Made by a program: the position numbers and the translations under genes
The notes under the pieces: generated by a model
Told to the model about the DNA's origin: nothing
The model's input: only the letters and a program-made list of their open reading frames with translations
Database searches by the model: none
Source of the DNA: VRUE01 sp963753585
Lineage (GTDB): Bacteria; Actinomycetota; Thermoleophilia; Solirubrobacterales; 70-9
Assembly: GCA_963753585.1 (NCBI GenBank)
Contig: CAVWCU010000001.1
Coordinates: forward strand, 1,981,681 to 2,045,680
Direction of reading: 5' to 3'
DNA: 64,000 nt
In this document: positions 22,444 to 29,429 of the stretch, piece by piece
Layout of the letters: each line of letters opens with the position of its first letter
Position numbering within the stretch: the stretch's first letter is position 1

Positions 22444-22884
22444 TCAAGGGTCCAGGTAGCGCTCGGCTGGACGCGTGCCGGCCAGCTGGCCATTGCGAGC
22501 GGGCTTCAGGCGGAGGTGAAGGATCGAGCGGCCCGAACCGAGCTCCGACGCAGGCACGTAGTAGCAGCGATTCGAAGTGGCGTCGTACACCGCGAGAAGG
22601 TCGATCGTCTCGGCTGTGTAGTGCTTCGTGCGCCGGATCTTCCCGTTGGTCAGCGAGTGCGACCTGCATCTGACCCCGACCACGCGGCCGTCGGAACGCG
22701 TGTGTTTGACCTGCACCCGCTCGAGCCGATCCTCTCTGATCAGGATCAGGTCGAAGTCGCAATCCTCTCCATACGGGATCGCAATCTTGTAACCGCGCCG
22801 CAGGAGATCGACGGCGACCGTCAGCTCTGCAAGATCGCCCTTCGCCTTGAGATTGAGAGGTAGGTCAAGCGTGGCGGTCGGCAT
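22444..22884 (-). CDS. Small PD-(D/E)xK-like nuclease
   Basis: This 146-residue protein has an N-terminal helix with Glu (GDLAELTVAVDLLRRGY), then DCDFDLILIREDRLERVQVKHT giving the D and QxK of a PD-(D/E)xK core. This is the layout of group I intron endonuclease-like and Holliday-resolvase-like proteins of similar size. Its 3' end abuts tRNA-Ala(TGC), a common position for mobile endonuclease genes. A role in DNA repair or a free-standing homing-type endonuclease is possible. Catalytic residues appear intact. Confidence 0.6.
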   Translation of the reverse strand: MPTATLDLPLNLKAKGDLAELTVAVDLLRRGYKIAIPYGEDCDFDLILIREDRLERVQVKHTRSDGRVVGVRCRSHSLTNGKIRRTKHYTAETIDLLAVYDATSNRCYYVPASELGSGRSILHLRLKPARNGQLAGTRPAERYLDP

Positions 22885-22948
22885 CAGGTCCGACCGTAGA
22901 GCCGAAGCTGTAACGCCTCAAGACCTGTTCGTGACGAAAGTGTGCCAG

Positions 22949-24424
22949 CTAGCCCGTCGGCTCCAGCCCCGGCAGGTCCGTCGTGCCCGGCTCGGCCGGG
23001 AAGGAGCCGATCGCCGAGGCGGCCATCACGACCCCGCGCTTCTGCAGGTCCCGGGCTGCGGCGACGGCGTCCTCGCCGGCGCGCGCTTCGTCCAGGCCGT
23101 AGCGCTCGCGCAGCGCGCTTGCCGCGTCGGCGATCGTGCCGCCGTCGAGGGCGTCCATGACGACGCCGCCCGACTCGTTCAGCCGCAGGTAGCTGCCGTC
23201 TCCGGCAAGTCGCACGAAGCGCTGTCGGGGGCTGCCGCTCCAGCGCAGCGACGAGTGCCTGTAACGGCGAGCTGAGGCCAGGTCCCGCACCTTTGCCATC
23301 GCTTGCTCCAGCTCCACGGCCGGGTCGACTGGCTTGACTGGCGTCGGCTCTGGCACCGGCGCCTCGCGAGCGCTGGAGGGACGGCTGTCACTCTGCCCTC
23401 CCGCCACGGGGATCTCGTCATCCAGGTATGGGACGAGGTCGGACTTGGCCAGGTCTCCCGGCCCCTTCATCGCCTCGGCCCAGCGGTTGATCCGCTCGTC
23501 GTCCCAGCCTTCGCGCAGTGCCGTCCAGCAGGCGCTCACCCCGTCGCGAACCGCGTTGCCGAAGGTGAACGGCCGCAGCGAGTCCGGCCGCACGTCGCCG
23601 TTGGGGCGGACCAGGAAGCTGCCGGGGGCGGCCCGGCCCTGCAGGCTGAGGGTCCCCCCGGTCGCCGCCTGAACGGTGATCCGCATCGCTGTCCCACGTC
23701 GCTCTTCGAACTCCGCCGCGGTTCTGCGCAAGGCCTCCCGCGAGACCTTCCACTCGCCGCCCCGCGCCGCCGCCCCGTTCACCACCACCGGCGTCACTCT
23801 CACCCAGGGCACGCCCAGCGTCCACATCTGCTCGAGGAAGCCCCCGACGGCGTCGGCGTTGCCGGGGGTGACGACGTGGACCGCACAGACGCCGACTCCG
23901 GCGCTGAGCAGATGGTCGATCCCCTCGATCGCCCGCCGCCAGCTGCCGGGGACACCACGCGAGGAGTCGTGCAGACTGGCCTGCGCGCCGTCGACGGAGA
24001 CGTGGGCGGTGACACCCCGAAGGGCCCCCAGTCGCGCGGCGATCTCCTCATCGACGAACCAGCCGTTGGTGTTGAGGGCGACACCGACGCCGGCCGTGGC
24101 CAGCGCCTCGATGACCTCCAGCGTCAGCTCACGCCGCAGGAACGGCTCGCCGCCGGTGACGACGGCCTCGACGATGCCCAGCTCGAGCGCTTCGTGGACC
24201 ACCCGCCGCCACTCGTCGTCGCTCAGCTCGGGCGTCCGCTGCAGGGTGCGCCGCGGCGAGTCCGTGTAGCAGAAGCCGCAGCGCAGGTTGCAGGCGTAGG
24301 TCAGCTCCAGCTTGGCGCCGATCGGCCGCTCCGGGCACTCGACCAGCGCCCGGGCGGGCCGGCGCCCGACGCGCCAGAGCAGCCGGCCCCAGGCGAAGCT
24401 CTCCTCGCGCCTACGGGTCAGCAA
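22949..24424 (-). CDS. Radical SAM RiPP maturase with PqqD-like tail
   Basis: A protein of about 491 residues starting at TTG. The radical SAM motif is CNLRCGFC (residues ~45-52), then VTGGEPFLRREL and ALNTNGWFV. The region that normally forms the SPASM or Twitch cluster reads FLVRPNGDVRPDSLRPFTFG, where the expected Cys is replaced by Asp, so auxiliary clusters are probably absent. After a Pro-rich linker (~345-370) the last 100 residues look like a PqqD-type leader-binding domain. It lies 37 bases after two small peptide genes and is almost certainly the enzyme that modifies them. Confidence 0.82.
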   Translation of the reverse strand: MLTRRREESFAWGRLLWRVGRRPARALVECPERPIGAKLELTYACNLRCGFCYTDSPRRTLQRTPELSDDEWRRVVHEALELGIVEAVVTGGEPFLRRELTLEVIEALATAGVGVALNTNGWFVDEEIAARLGALRGVTAHVSVDGAQASLHDSSRGVPGSWRRAIEGIDHLLSAGVGVCAVHVVTPGNADAVGGFLEQMWTLGVPWVRVTPVVVNGAAARGGEWKVSREALRRTAAEFEERRGTAMRITVQAATGGTLSLQGRAAPGSFLVRPNGDVRPDSLRPFTFGNAVRDGVSACWTALREGWDDERINRWAEAMKGPGDLAKSDLVPYLDDEIPVAGGQSDSRPSSAREAPVPEPTPVKPVDPAVELEQAMAKVRDLASARRYRHSSLRWSGSPRQRFVRLAGDGSYLRLNESGGVVMDALDGGTIADAASALRERYGLDEARAGEDAVAAARDLQKRGVVMAASAIGSFPAEPGTTDLPGLEPTG

Positions 24425-24461
24425 TCCCGGTCATCCCCGGCGGCGCGGTGCAGCGACGCGC

Positions 24462-24563
24462 CTAGCTGCCGACCTGCCCTGGTGAGGTGTGGATCGGCTC
24501 CCCGTCCGTGTCGATCTGCTCGATGCTGGGGGGCTCGTAGGGAGTGGGGACGTCATTCTTCAT
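24462..24563 (-). CDS. RiPP precursor peptide 2 (33 residues)
   Basis: A 33-residue peptide starting MKNDVPT and containing PYEPPSIEQIDTDGEPI, then HTSPGQVGS at the end. It is a close paralogue of the peptide nine bases upstream, with 15 of the 17 central residues identical. The conserved PYEPP and DTDGEP blocks are likely the leader recognition and/or modified core. The short size, tandem duplication and position directly before a radical SAM maturase make it a ribosomal natural-product precursor. Confidence 0.78.
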   Translation of the reverse strand: MKNDVPTPYEPPSIEQIDTDGEPIHTSPGQVGS

Positions 24564-24572
24564 CGCCGCCAC

Positions 24573-24674
24573 CTAGCCGAGCTGGCTGTTGCCGGCAGCG
24601 GTCGAGATCGGCTCGCCGTCCGTGTCGACCTGCTCGACGCTGGGCGGCTCGTAGGGGGCTGGCTGGTCGCTCAT
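24573..24674 (-). CDS. RiPP precursor peptide 1 (33 residues)
   Basis: A 33-residue peptide starting MSDQPA, with the shared block PYEPPSVEQVDTDGEPI and the tail STAAGNSQLG. A strong ribosome binding site (AGGAGGAAAG) precedes the ATG. Ser and Thr in the tail are conceivable targets of the neighbouring HPr-kinase-like enzyme. No Cys is present, so a thioether product is unlikely. The gene lies 46 bases after the kinase gene, in the same direction. Confidence 0.8.
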   Translation of the reverse strand: MSDQPAPYEPPSVEQVDTDGEPISTAAGNSQLG

Positions 24675-24720
24675 CTTTCCTCCTCGGTCTGAACTGGTGC
24701 AGAACCCTGTGCGGAGCAGT

Positions 24721-25593
24721 CTAGCCGCGACTTGCAACCCCGTCGAGCAGGTCGGCGGCGGCGCTCGGCAGGGAGTCGAGGTCCTCTGGAAGGGAGGCGC
24801 GGACGACGGGCACGGTGTGGAGCAGCCGGGCGAGGCGGCCGAAGGCCGCGGCGATCGCCTCGTGGCCGCCGCTGTGGGTGAGGTTGGGGGTGAGCAGCGC
24901 CAGGGCTCGCGCTGCCTCTAGCGGCTCGACCGCGAGCGCCTCCCCCCGCTCCCCGAGCAGCACGATCGCCGCGACCGGACAGGGCGGGGGCTCGTGGGGC
25001 GCCGGATCCGGAACGAGGTCGGTGCGCCGGCTCCCGTCGGGGTCCAAGCTGCGCACCCTGACCCCGCGGGCGCCGGGGAAAGCGATCGGGCCCTCAGTGC
25101 CCATCGAGATCGCCACCCCGTCCTCCCCCAGCACCGCGTGGCCCGCTTCGCCGAGGGTTAGCGCGAGCGTCGACTTCCCCCGGCCGGTCGGGCCGCAGAA
25201 GAGAACTGCCCGCCCCTCGACCGTCACTGCCGAGGCATGGAGGACGAGGTCGCTGCGCATTGCCAGCAGCGTGCACACGGCTGAGGAGACGATGCGATGC
25301 TCGCGCAGGGCCTCGTCACCGTCGCCGACGCGCACCGTCACCCGGGCGGCCCCGGGATCGAGCAGGAACTCGCCGCTGGGCGGCAGCTCCAGGAGGCAGC
25401 GGTCTCCGAGCTCGTATGAGGCGTAGAAGCGACGCCCGTCGTCGCCGACCAGCGTGCTGACGGGCTCCCCGCGCTGTACCGCGAGCGGCCCGGTGACCGC
25501 GTCGATCGTCAGCTCGCCGCGCGTCCCCGCCGCCGCATTCAGGCGCCGCAGCGGCAACTCGGTCTTAACCTCGAATCCGTAGAGGCTGCCCAT
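24721..25593 (-). CDS. HPr-kinase-like enzyme of the RiPP cluster
   Basis: A 290-residue protein from the ATG at 25593. The N-terminal half is beta-rich. The C-terminal half is a HprK-like kinase domain with P-loop CGPTGRGKSTLA preceded by VLHASAVTVEGRAVLF, and LGEDGVAISM in the position of the HprK acidic motif. HprK relatives of this shape occur in lasso-peptide and other RiPP clusters, where they phosphorylate the precursor. There is no PTS HPr gene nearby, so a metabolic HprK role is unlikely. It is the first gene of the operon and is divergent from the PqqD gene. Confidence 0.75.
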   Translation of the reverse strand: MGSLYGFEVKTELPLRRLNAAAGTRGELTIDAVTGPLAVQRGEPVSTLVGDDGRRFYASYELGDRCLLELPPSGEFLLDPGAARVTVRVGDGDEALREHRIVSSAVCTLLAMRSDLVLHASAVTVEGRAVLFCGPTGRGKSTLALTLGEAGHAVLGEDGVAISMGTEGPIAFPGARGVRVRSLDPDGSRRTDLVPDPAPHEPPPCPVAAIVLLGERGEALAVEPLEAARALALLTPNLTHSGGHEAIAAAFGRLARLLHTVPVVRASLPEDLDSLPSAAADLLDGVASRG

Positions 25594-25615
25594 TCGCGGT
25601 CTTAGGGTATGGATC

Positions 25616-25903
25616 GTGGCTGAAGCGCAGATCGGAACCGAGACCACGCTGCGGCGCACGGAGCGCGCGGTCCACGGCGATCTGCCCGAAGAGTCGGTCC
25701 TGCTCGACGTCGATTCCGGCATCGCCGTGCGGCTGAACGCGACCGGCACATGGATCTGGGACCAGCTCGACGAGCCGCGCGGCGTGGCTGAGCTTGCCCG
25801 CGGCCTCGCCGGGCGCTTCGAGATCGCCGAGTCGCGCGCCCTTGACGACGTAATCGCATTCGCACGCGAGATGGCGCGGCGCGAACTGCTCGCGGCTTCT
25901 TAG
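25616..25903 (+). CDS. PqqD-family peptide chaperone
   Basis: A 95-residue protein from a GTG start. It has the PqqD fold pattern: strand and turn ESVLLDVDSGIAVRLNATG, helix TWIWDQLDEPRGVAELARGL and a closing helix. PqqD proteins present the leader peptide to the radical SAM enzyme. It is divergent from the HprK-like gene, with 22 bases between starts, and its end overlaps lipA by four bases. Having both a free PqqD and a fused PqqD-like tail in the maturase is notable. Confidence 0.82.
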   Translation: MAEAQIGTETTLRRTERAVHGDLPEESVLLDVDSGIAVRLNATGTWIWDQLDEPRGVAELARGLAGRFEIAESRALDDVIAFAREMARRELLAAS

Positions 25904-26859
25904 CCGGTGAGCGGCTCAGGCAGGTTTTGATCGGCGTGATAGCTCGACCGAACCAGCGGGCCTGAGGCAACCGACTCGAAGCCGAGCTCGTAGGCGGCCT
26001 TCTCCAGCGCCTCGAACTCCTCCGGGTGCCAGTAGCGGACCACCGGTAGGTGGTTCTCGGTCGGCCGCAGGTACTGGCCCACGGTCAGCACCTGGACCCG
26101 GTGCTCGCGCAGGATCCCGAACGCCTCGACCATCTCCTCGAAGGACTCGCCGAGGCCGACCATCAGCCCGGACTTGGTGACGACGCGCTCGCCGCCCATC
26201 TCCTTCGCCATCTTCAGCACCCGGGCCGAGCGCAGGAACTTCGAGCCCCGCCGCGCCACCGGGTACAGGCGCGGGACCGTCTCCACGTTGTGGTTGAAGA
26301 CGTCGGGACGCTCGTGGATCACCTTCGCCAGCGGCATCTCCTGGCCGCGGAAGTCGGGCGTGAGGATCTCGACCTTGCAGCCCGGCGCCTGCATCCGGAT
26401 CGAGCGGATCACGCCGACGAAGGCGCTCGCCCCGTAGTCGGGCAGGTCGTCGCGGTCGACCGAGGTGACGACGGCGTGGCGCAGGCCCATCTTCTTCACC
26501 TGGTTGGCGACGCGCAGCGGCTCCAGCGGGTCGTTCCAGGTCGGCACCCCCGTCTTCACGTTGCAGAAGCCGCAGCGCCGGGTGCAGACGTCGCCGAGGA
26601 TCATGAAGGTCGCGGTGCCGCGCTCCCAGCACTCGCCGACGTTGGGGCAGTTGGCCTCCTCGCAGACGGTGTGCAGGTTGTCGGCGCCGATCATTGCCTT
26701 GAGACGGCGGTAGGTCGGCCCGCCCGGCGCCGGCACCTTCAGCCATGGCGGCTTGCGGGCACGGCGGAAGGGGACGGTGTCCTCGCTCGCCGCCGCCGTC
26801 CCGCCCGGCTTGGCGCGCGAGCGGGTGACGTGGACGCGGTCGGCGGTCGTCTCGCTCAT
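25900..26859 (-). CDS. lipA: Lipoyl synthase
   Basis: A 319-residue radical SAM enzyme that inserts two sulfur atoms into octanoyl groups on lipoyl domains. The auxiliary cluster motif CEEANCPNVGEC (C-x4-C-x5-C), the SAM cluster motif CTRRCGFC and the C-terminal RSSYHAD with the cluster-ligating Ser are all present. Its start overlaps the lipB stop by four bases (ATGA). The products serve the pyruvate dehydrogenase complex encoded at 29.4-35 kb. Confidence 0.96.
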   Translation of the reverse strand: MSETTADRVHVTRSRAKPGGTAAASEDTVPFRRARKPPWLKVPAPGGPTYRRLKAMIGADNLHTVCEEANCPNVGECWERGTATFMILGDVCTRRCGFCNVKTGVPTWNDPLEPLRVANQVKKMGLRHAVVTSVDRDDLPDYGASAFVGVIRSIRMQAPGCKVEILTPDFRGQEMPLAKVIHERPDVFNHNVETVPRLYPVARRGSKFLRSARVLKMAKEMGGERVVTKSGLMVGLGESFEEMVEAFGILREHRVQVLTVGQYLRPTENHLPVVRYWHPEEFEALEKAAYELGFESVASGPLVRSSYHADQNLPEPLTG

Positions 26860-27635
26860 GCGACGCCGAGCCTAGCGTTGTCGAGGCCCAGGTCGGTGGG
26901 GGTGGCCGTCACCGGGGTGCGCTCGTAGACCTCGGCGAAGCGGGCGGCGAGGGCGCCGGCAAAGGCGTCGAGGTCCTGCTCGCCCCCCAGCTCGCGGCTC
27001 AGCGAGGTCACCTGGCAGCCCTCGATCCCGCAGGGCACGACCCACTCGAAGGGCTGCAGGTCGTTGTTGACGTTCACCGCGAGCCCATGGATGGTGACCC
27101 CGCGGCTGACGTGCACCCCGATCGACCCGATCTTGCGCGCTTCCTTCCGCGCCGGGGGGCCGAAGAGCGGGGAGCCGTCGAGCCTCGCGGCCGGTTGGCG
27201 GGGGAGGCCGGGCGGTTCGCCCTCGGTCCAGACCCCGGTCAGTCCCTCGATCGTGTCGACGGCGACGCCGTGGTCGCCGATCGCCCCGATCGCCACCCGC
27301 TCCAAGCGCCGCACGTACTCGTGGACGTCGTCGCCGTAGGGCTTCAGGTCGACGATCGGGTAGGCGACCAGCTGGCCGGGCCCGTGGTAGGTGACGCGGC
27401 CGCCGCGATCGGTCTCGTGGACTTCGATCCCCTGCATCTCGTACCACTCCCGCGCCATCGGCAGTTCCTCCTCGCTGGAGCGGCGCCCGCGGGTGTAGAC
27501 GGGCGGGTGCTCGAGCAGCAACAGCACGTCGGGAATGGCGCCCTCCTGACGGGCGGCGCGCAGCCAGCGTTGTGCGACCGCCCCCTCTTCATAGGGGACC
27601 AGGCCGCAGCGGACAACGAGGACTTCAGTGCTCAC
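26856..27635 (-). CDS. lipB: Octanoyl-ACP:protein octanoyltransferase
   Basis: A protein of 259 residues from a GTG at 27635. It transfers octanoyl from acyl carrier protein to lipoyl domains. Family motifs are RGGRVTYHGPGQLVAYPI, RKIGSIGVHVSRGVTIHG with the catalytic Lys, and VVPCGIEGCQVTSL with the catalytic Cys. A short basic loop at about 165-180 (RQPAARLDGSPLFGPPARKE) is an insertion compared with typical LipB. It is divergent from the membrane-protein gene at 27682, with 46 bases between the starts. Confidence 0.95.
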   Translation of the reverse strand: MSTEVLVVRCGLVPYEEGAVAQRWLRAARQEGAIPDVLLLLEHPPVYTRGRRSSEEELPMAREWYEMQGIEVHETDRGGRVTYHGPGQLVAYPIVDLKPYGDDVHEYVRRLERVAIGAIGDHGVAVDTIEGLTGVWTEGEPPGLPRQPAARLDGSPLFGPPARKEARKIGSIGVHVSRGVTIHGLAVNVNNDLQPFEWVVPCGIEGCQVTSLSRELGGEQDLDAFAGALAARFAEVYERTPVTATPTDLGLDNARLGVA

Positions 27636-27681
27636 TAACGAAATCGTTGCACGGCGCCCCCCTATCCTTTGCGCCGTCCCC

Positions 27682-29382
27682 ATGGTCCAGTCAAAGTCCC
27701 TCCGACCCGACTGGCTTCCGGCCGTCGCCCTGAGTGCCGCGCTCGCCGCTCTGATGCTGGCCTGGAACCCGCAGGTCGGCGACCTCGCGGCCCAGGTCTT
27801 CCGCACCCACCTCTTCCAGCAGGCCGGCCTGGCGATCTGGAACGGCAGCTGGTACGGCGGCCACTACACGCTGACCTACAGCGTCCTCTTCCCGCCACTG
27901 GCCTCGCTGCTGGGGCCGCAGCTGGTCGGGACCGTCTCGGTCATCGCCTCCTCCTACCTCTTCGACCGCCTCGTCCGCGACCGCTGGGGCGAGGAGGCGC
28001 GCTGGGCCACGCTCTGGTTCGCCGCCGGCGTGGTGACCCTGCTCGCCGACGGCCAGCTCACCTTCGCCCTAGGCGTCGCCTTCGGCCTCGCCTCAATGCG
28101 AGCCTTGCAGACCCGTCACTCGTCCCTGGCGCTCCTCACCTCGGCAGCTTGCGCCCTCTCCAGCCCGGTCGCGGCAGCTTTCCTCGGGGGAGTCTTGATC
28201 TGCGCTTCGGCTTCGACCGTGGACTGGAGCGCGGCTCTCCGCGGGTGGCGCGGACATGGGGGGGCCGAGAACGGAGGCGAAGCCCCCGCCCGCAGGCCCC
28301 CCCATGGCCGTGACGGGCCCCGCGGCCGAACCCTCTGGGCGGCCTTCGTTGCCCTCGCGCTGATCCTCATCCCCAACCTGGTCTTCCCCGACGCCGGCGA
28401 GTTCCCCTTCGCGTTCTCGTCGTTCATCGCGATCCCCCTCTGGTGCTGCTCGGCCCTCTACGTGACGCGCGGTCTGCACGAGGAGGAGCGACAGCTGCGC
28501 TGGACGATCGCCGCCTACCTGCTCGCCTCGACGGCCATCTGGCTCGTGCCCAACGCGATGGGTGGCAACGCGGTCCGGCTCGGCGCCCTCTTCGGCGGGC
28601 CGGTGCTGGCAGCGGTGGTGCTGGCGCGGCGGCCGCGGGTCTCTCCCTGGTTCCTGGCCCTCTTCATCGCCGGCGGCCTCTACTGGCAGGTGACCGCCAG
28701 CGTCAGCCAGATCGTTCGCAGCGTCGGCGACCCCTCGACCTCGCGCAGCTACTTCCAGCCGCCGGCGCAATGGCTGCGCGAGCACGGCGGCGGGACGGTG
28801 CGGATCGAGGTCCCGCCCACGGCCAACCACTGGGAGTCGGCTTACCTCGCCACCCACTTCGAGCTGGCGCGAGGGTGGCTGCGCCAGCTGGACACCACCC
28901 GGGACGACATCTTCTACGGCGAGGACCCGCTGACCGCGCCCGCCTACGGGCGCTGGTTGCGCCAGAACGCGATCTCATACGTGGCGCTCCCCGACGCCGC
29001 GCTCGACTATTCCTCGATCGCGGAGCGTCGCCTGATCCTCAGCGCCCCGCCGTACCTGGATCTGCGCTGGACCTCGGAGCACTGGCGGATCTACGCGGTG
29101 CGCAACTCAAAGCCCCTGGTGGAGCCGATGGCCGGGGCCGCGGCCCAAGTCCTCTGGGCTGGCCGCCAGGGCTTCGCCCTCGACGTCAACCGCCCCGGCG
29201 ACTTCCTCGTCCGGGTCAAGTTCACCCCCTACTGGTCGATCTCCCGCGGCGCCGGCTGCATCCTGCGCCACGGCGACTGGACCGTGGTCCATGCGTCCCA
29301 TCCCGGTGTATTCCGAGTTGCCGCCGACTTCTCCCTAGGCCGCGCCTGGAACGCGGTAACTGGCGCCAAGAAGACCTGCTGA
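27682..29382 (+). CDS. Large polytopic membrane protein, possible glycosyltransferase-like
   Basis: A 566-residue protein with about ten hydrophobic segments in residues 10-350 and a soluble C-terminal region. The early HLFQQAGLAIWNGSWYGGHY segment is typical of actinobacterial membrane proteins related to 6-pyruvoyl or GT-C type families with a loop Asp/His. No catalytic assignment is possible. Codons ~186-215 are a copy of an 87-bp palindromic repeat also found twice in pdhC. The stop codon lies inside a strong hairpin shared with the convergent pdhC. Confidence 0.65.
   Translation: MVQSKSLRPDWLPAVALSAALAALMLAWNPQVGDLAAQVFRTHLFQQAGLAIWNGSWYGGHYTLTYSVLFPPLASLLGPQLVGTVSVIASSYLFDRLVRDRWGEEARWATLWFAAGVVTLLADGQLTFALGVAFGLASMRALQTRHSSLALLTSAACALSSPVAAAFLGGVLICASASTVDWSAALRGWRGHGGAENGGEAPARRPPHGRDGPRGRTLWAAFVALALILIPNLVFPDAGEFPFAFSSFIAIPLWCCSALYVTRGLHEEERQLRWTIAAYLLASTAIWLVPNAMGGNAVRLGALFGGPVLAAVVLARRPRVSPWFLALFIAGGLYWQVTASVSQIVRSVGDPSTSRSYFQPPAQWLREHGGGTVRIEVPPTANHWESAYLATHFELARGWLRQLDTTRDDIFYGEDPLTAPAYGRWLRQNAISYVALPDAALDYSSIAERRLILSAPPYLDLRWTSEHWRIYAVRNSKPLVEPMAGAAAQVLWAGRQGFALDVNRPGDFLVRVKFTPYWSISRGAGCILRHGDWTVVHASHPGVFRVAADFSLGRAWNAVTGAKKTC
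28239..28325 (+). repeat. Palindromic repeat family A, copy 1, in coding sequence
   Basis: An 87-bp imperfect palindrome, bounded by CCGCGG-type ends and with GGGGGGGCC/GGCCCCCCC internal arms, lying in frame in the membrane-protein gene. Its central 46 bases are identical, in opposite orientation, to copy 2 inside pdhC. Confidence 0.8.
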
Positions 29383-29426
29383 CTGATCTTTTGACCCATC
29401 TATAGGGGGGGTCAAAAGATCAGTCA
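29380..29426. terminator. Bidirectional terminator hairpin
   Basis: TGACTGATCTTTTGACC (29380-29396) and its exact complement (29410-29426) form a perfect 17-bp stem with a 13-base loop between two convergent genes. The left arm includes the TGA stop of the membrane-protein gene. T-rich parts within the stem suit either direction. Confidence 0.8.
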
Positions 29427-29429
29427 GCA

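Noticed and set aside
24721..25593. A metabolic HPr kinase
   Set aside because: No PTS genes are nearby, and the protein sits in a RiPP operon directly upstream of the precursor genes.
22949..25903. A lasso-peptide cluster
   Set aside because: HprK-like and PqqD proteins fit, but there is no asparagine-synthetase-like cyclase or leader peptidase; a radical SAM enzyme is present instead.
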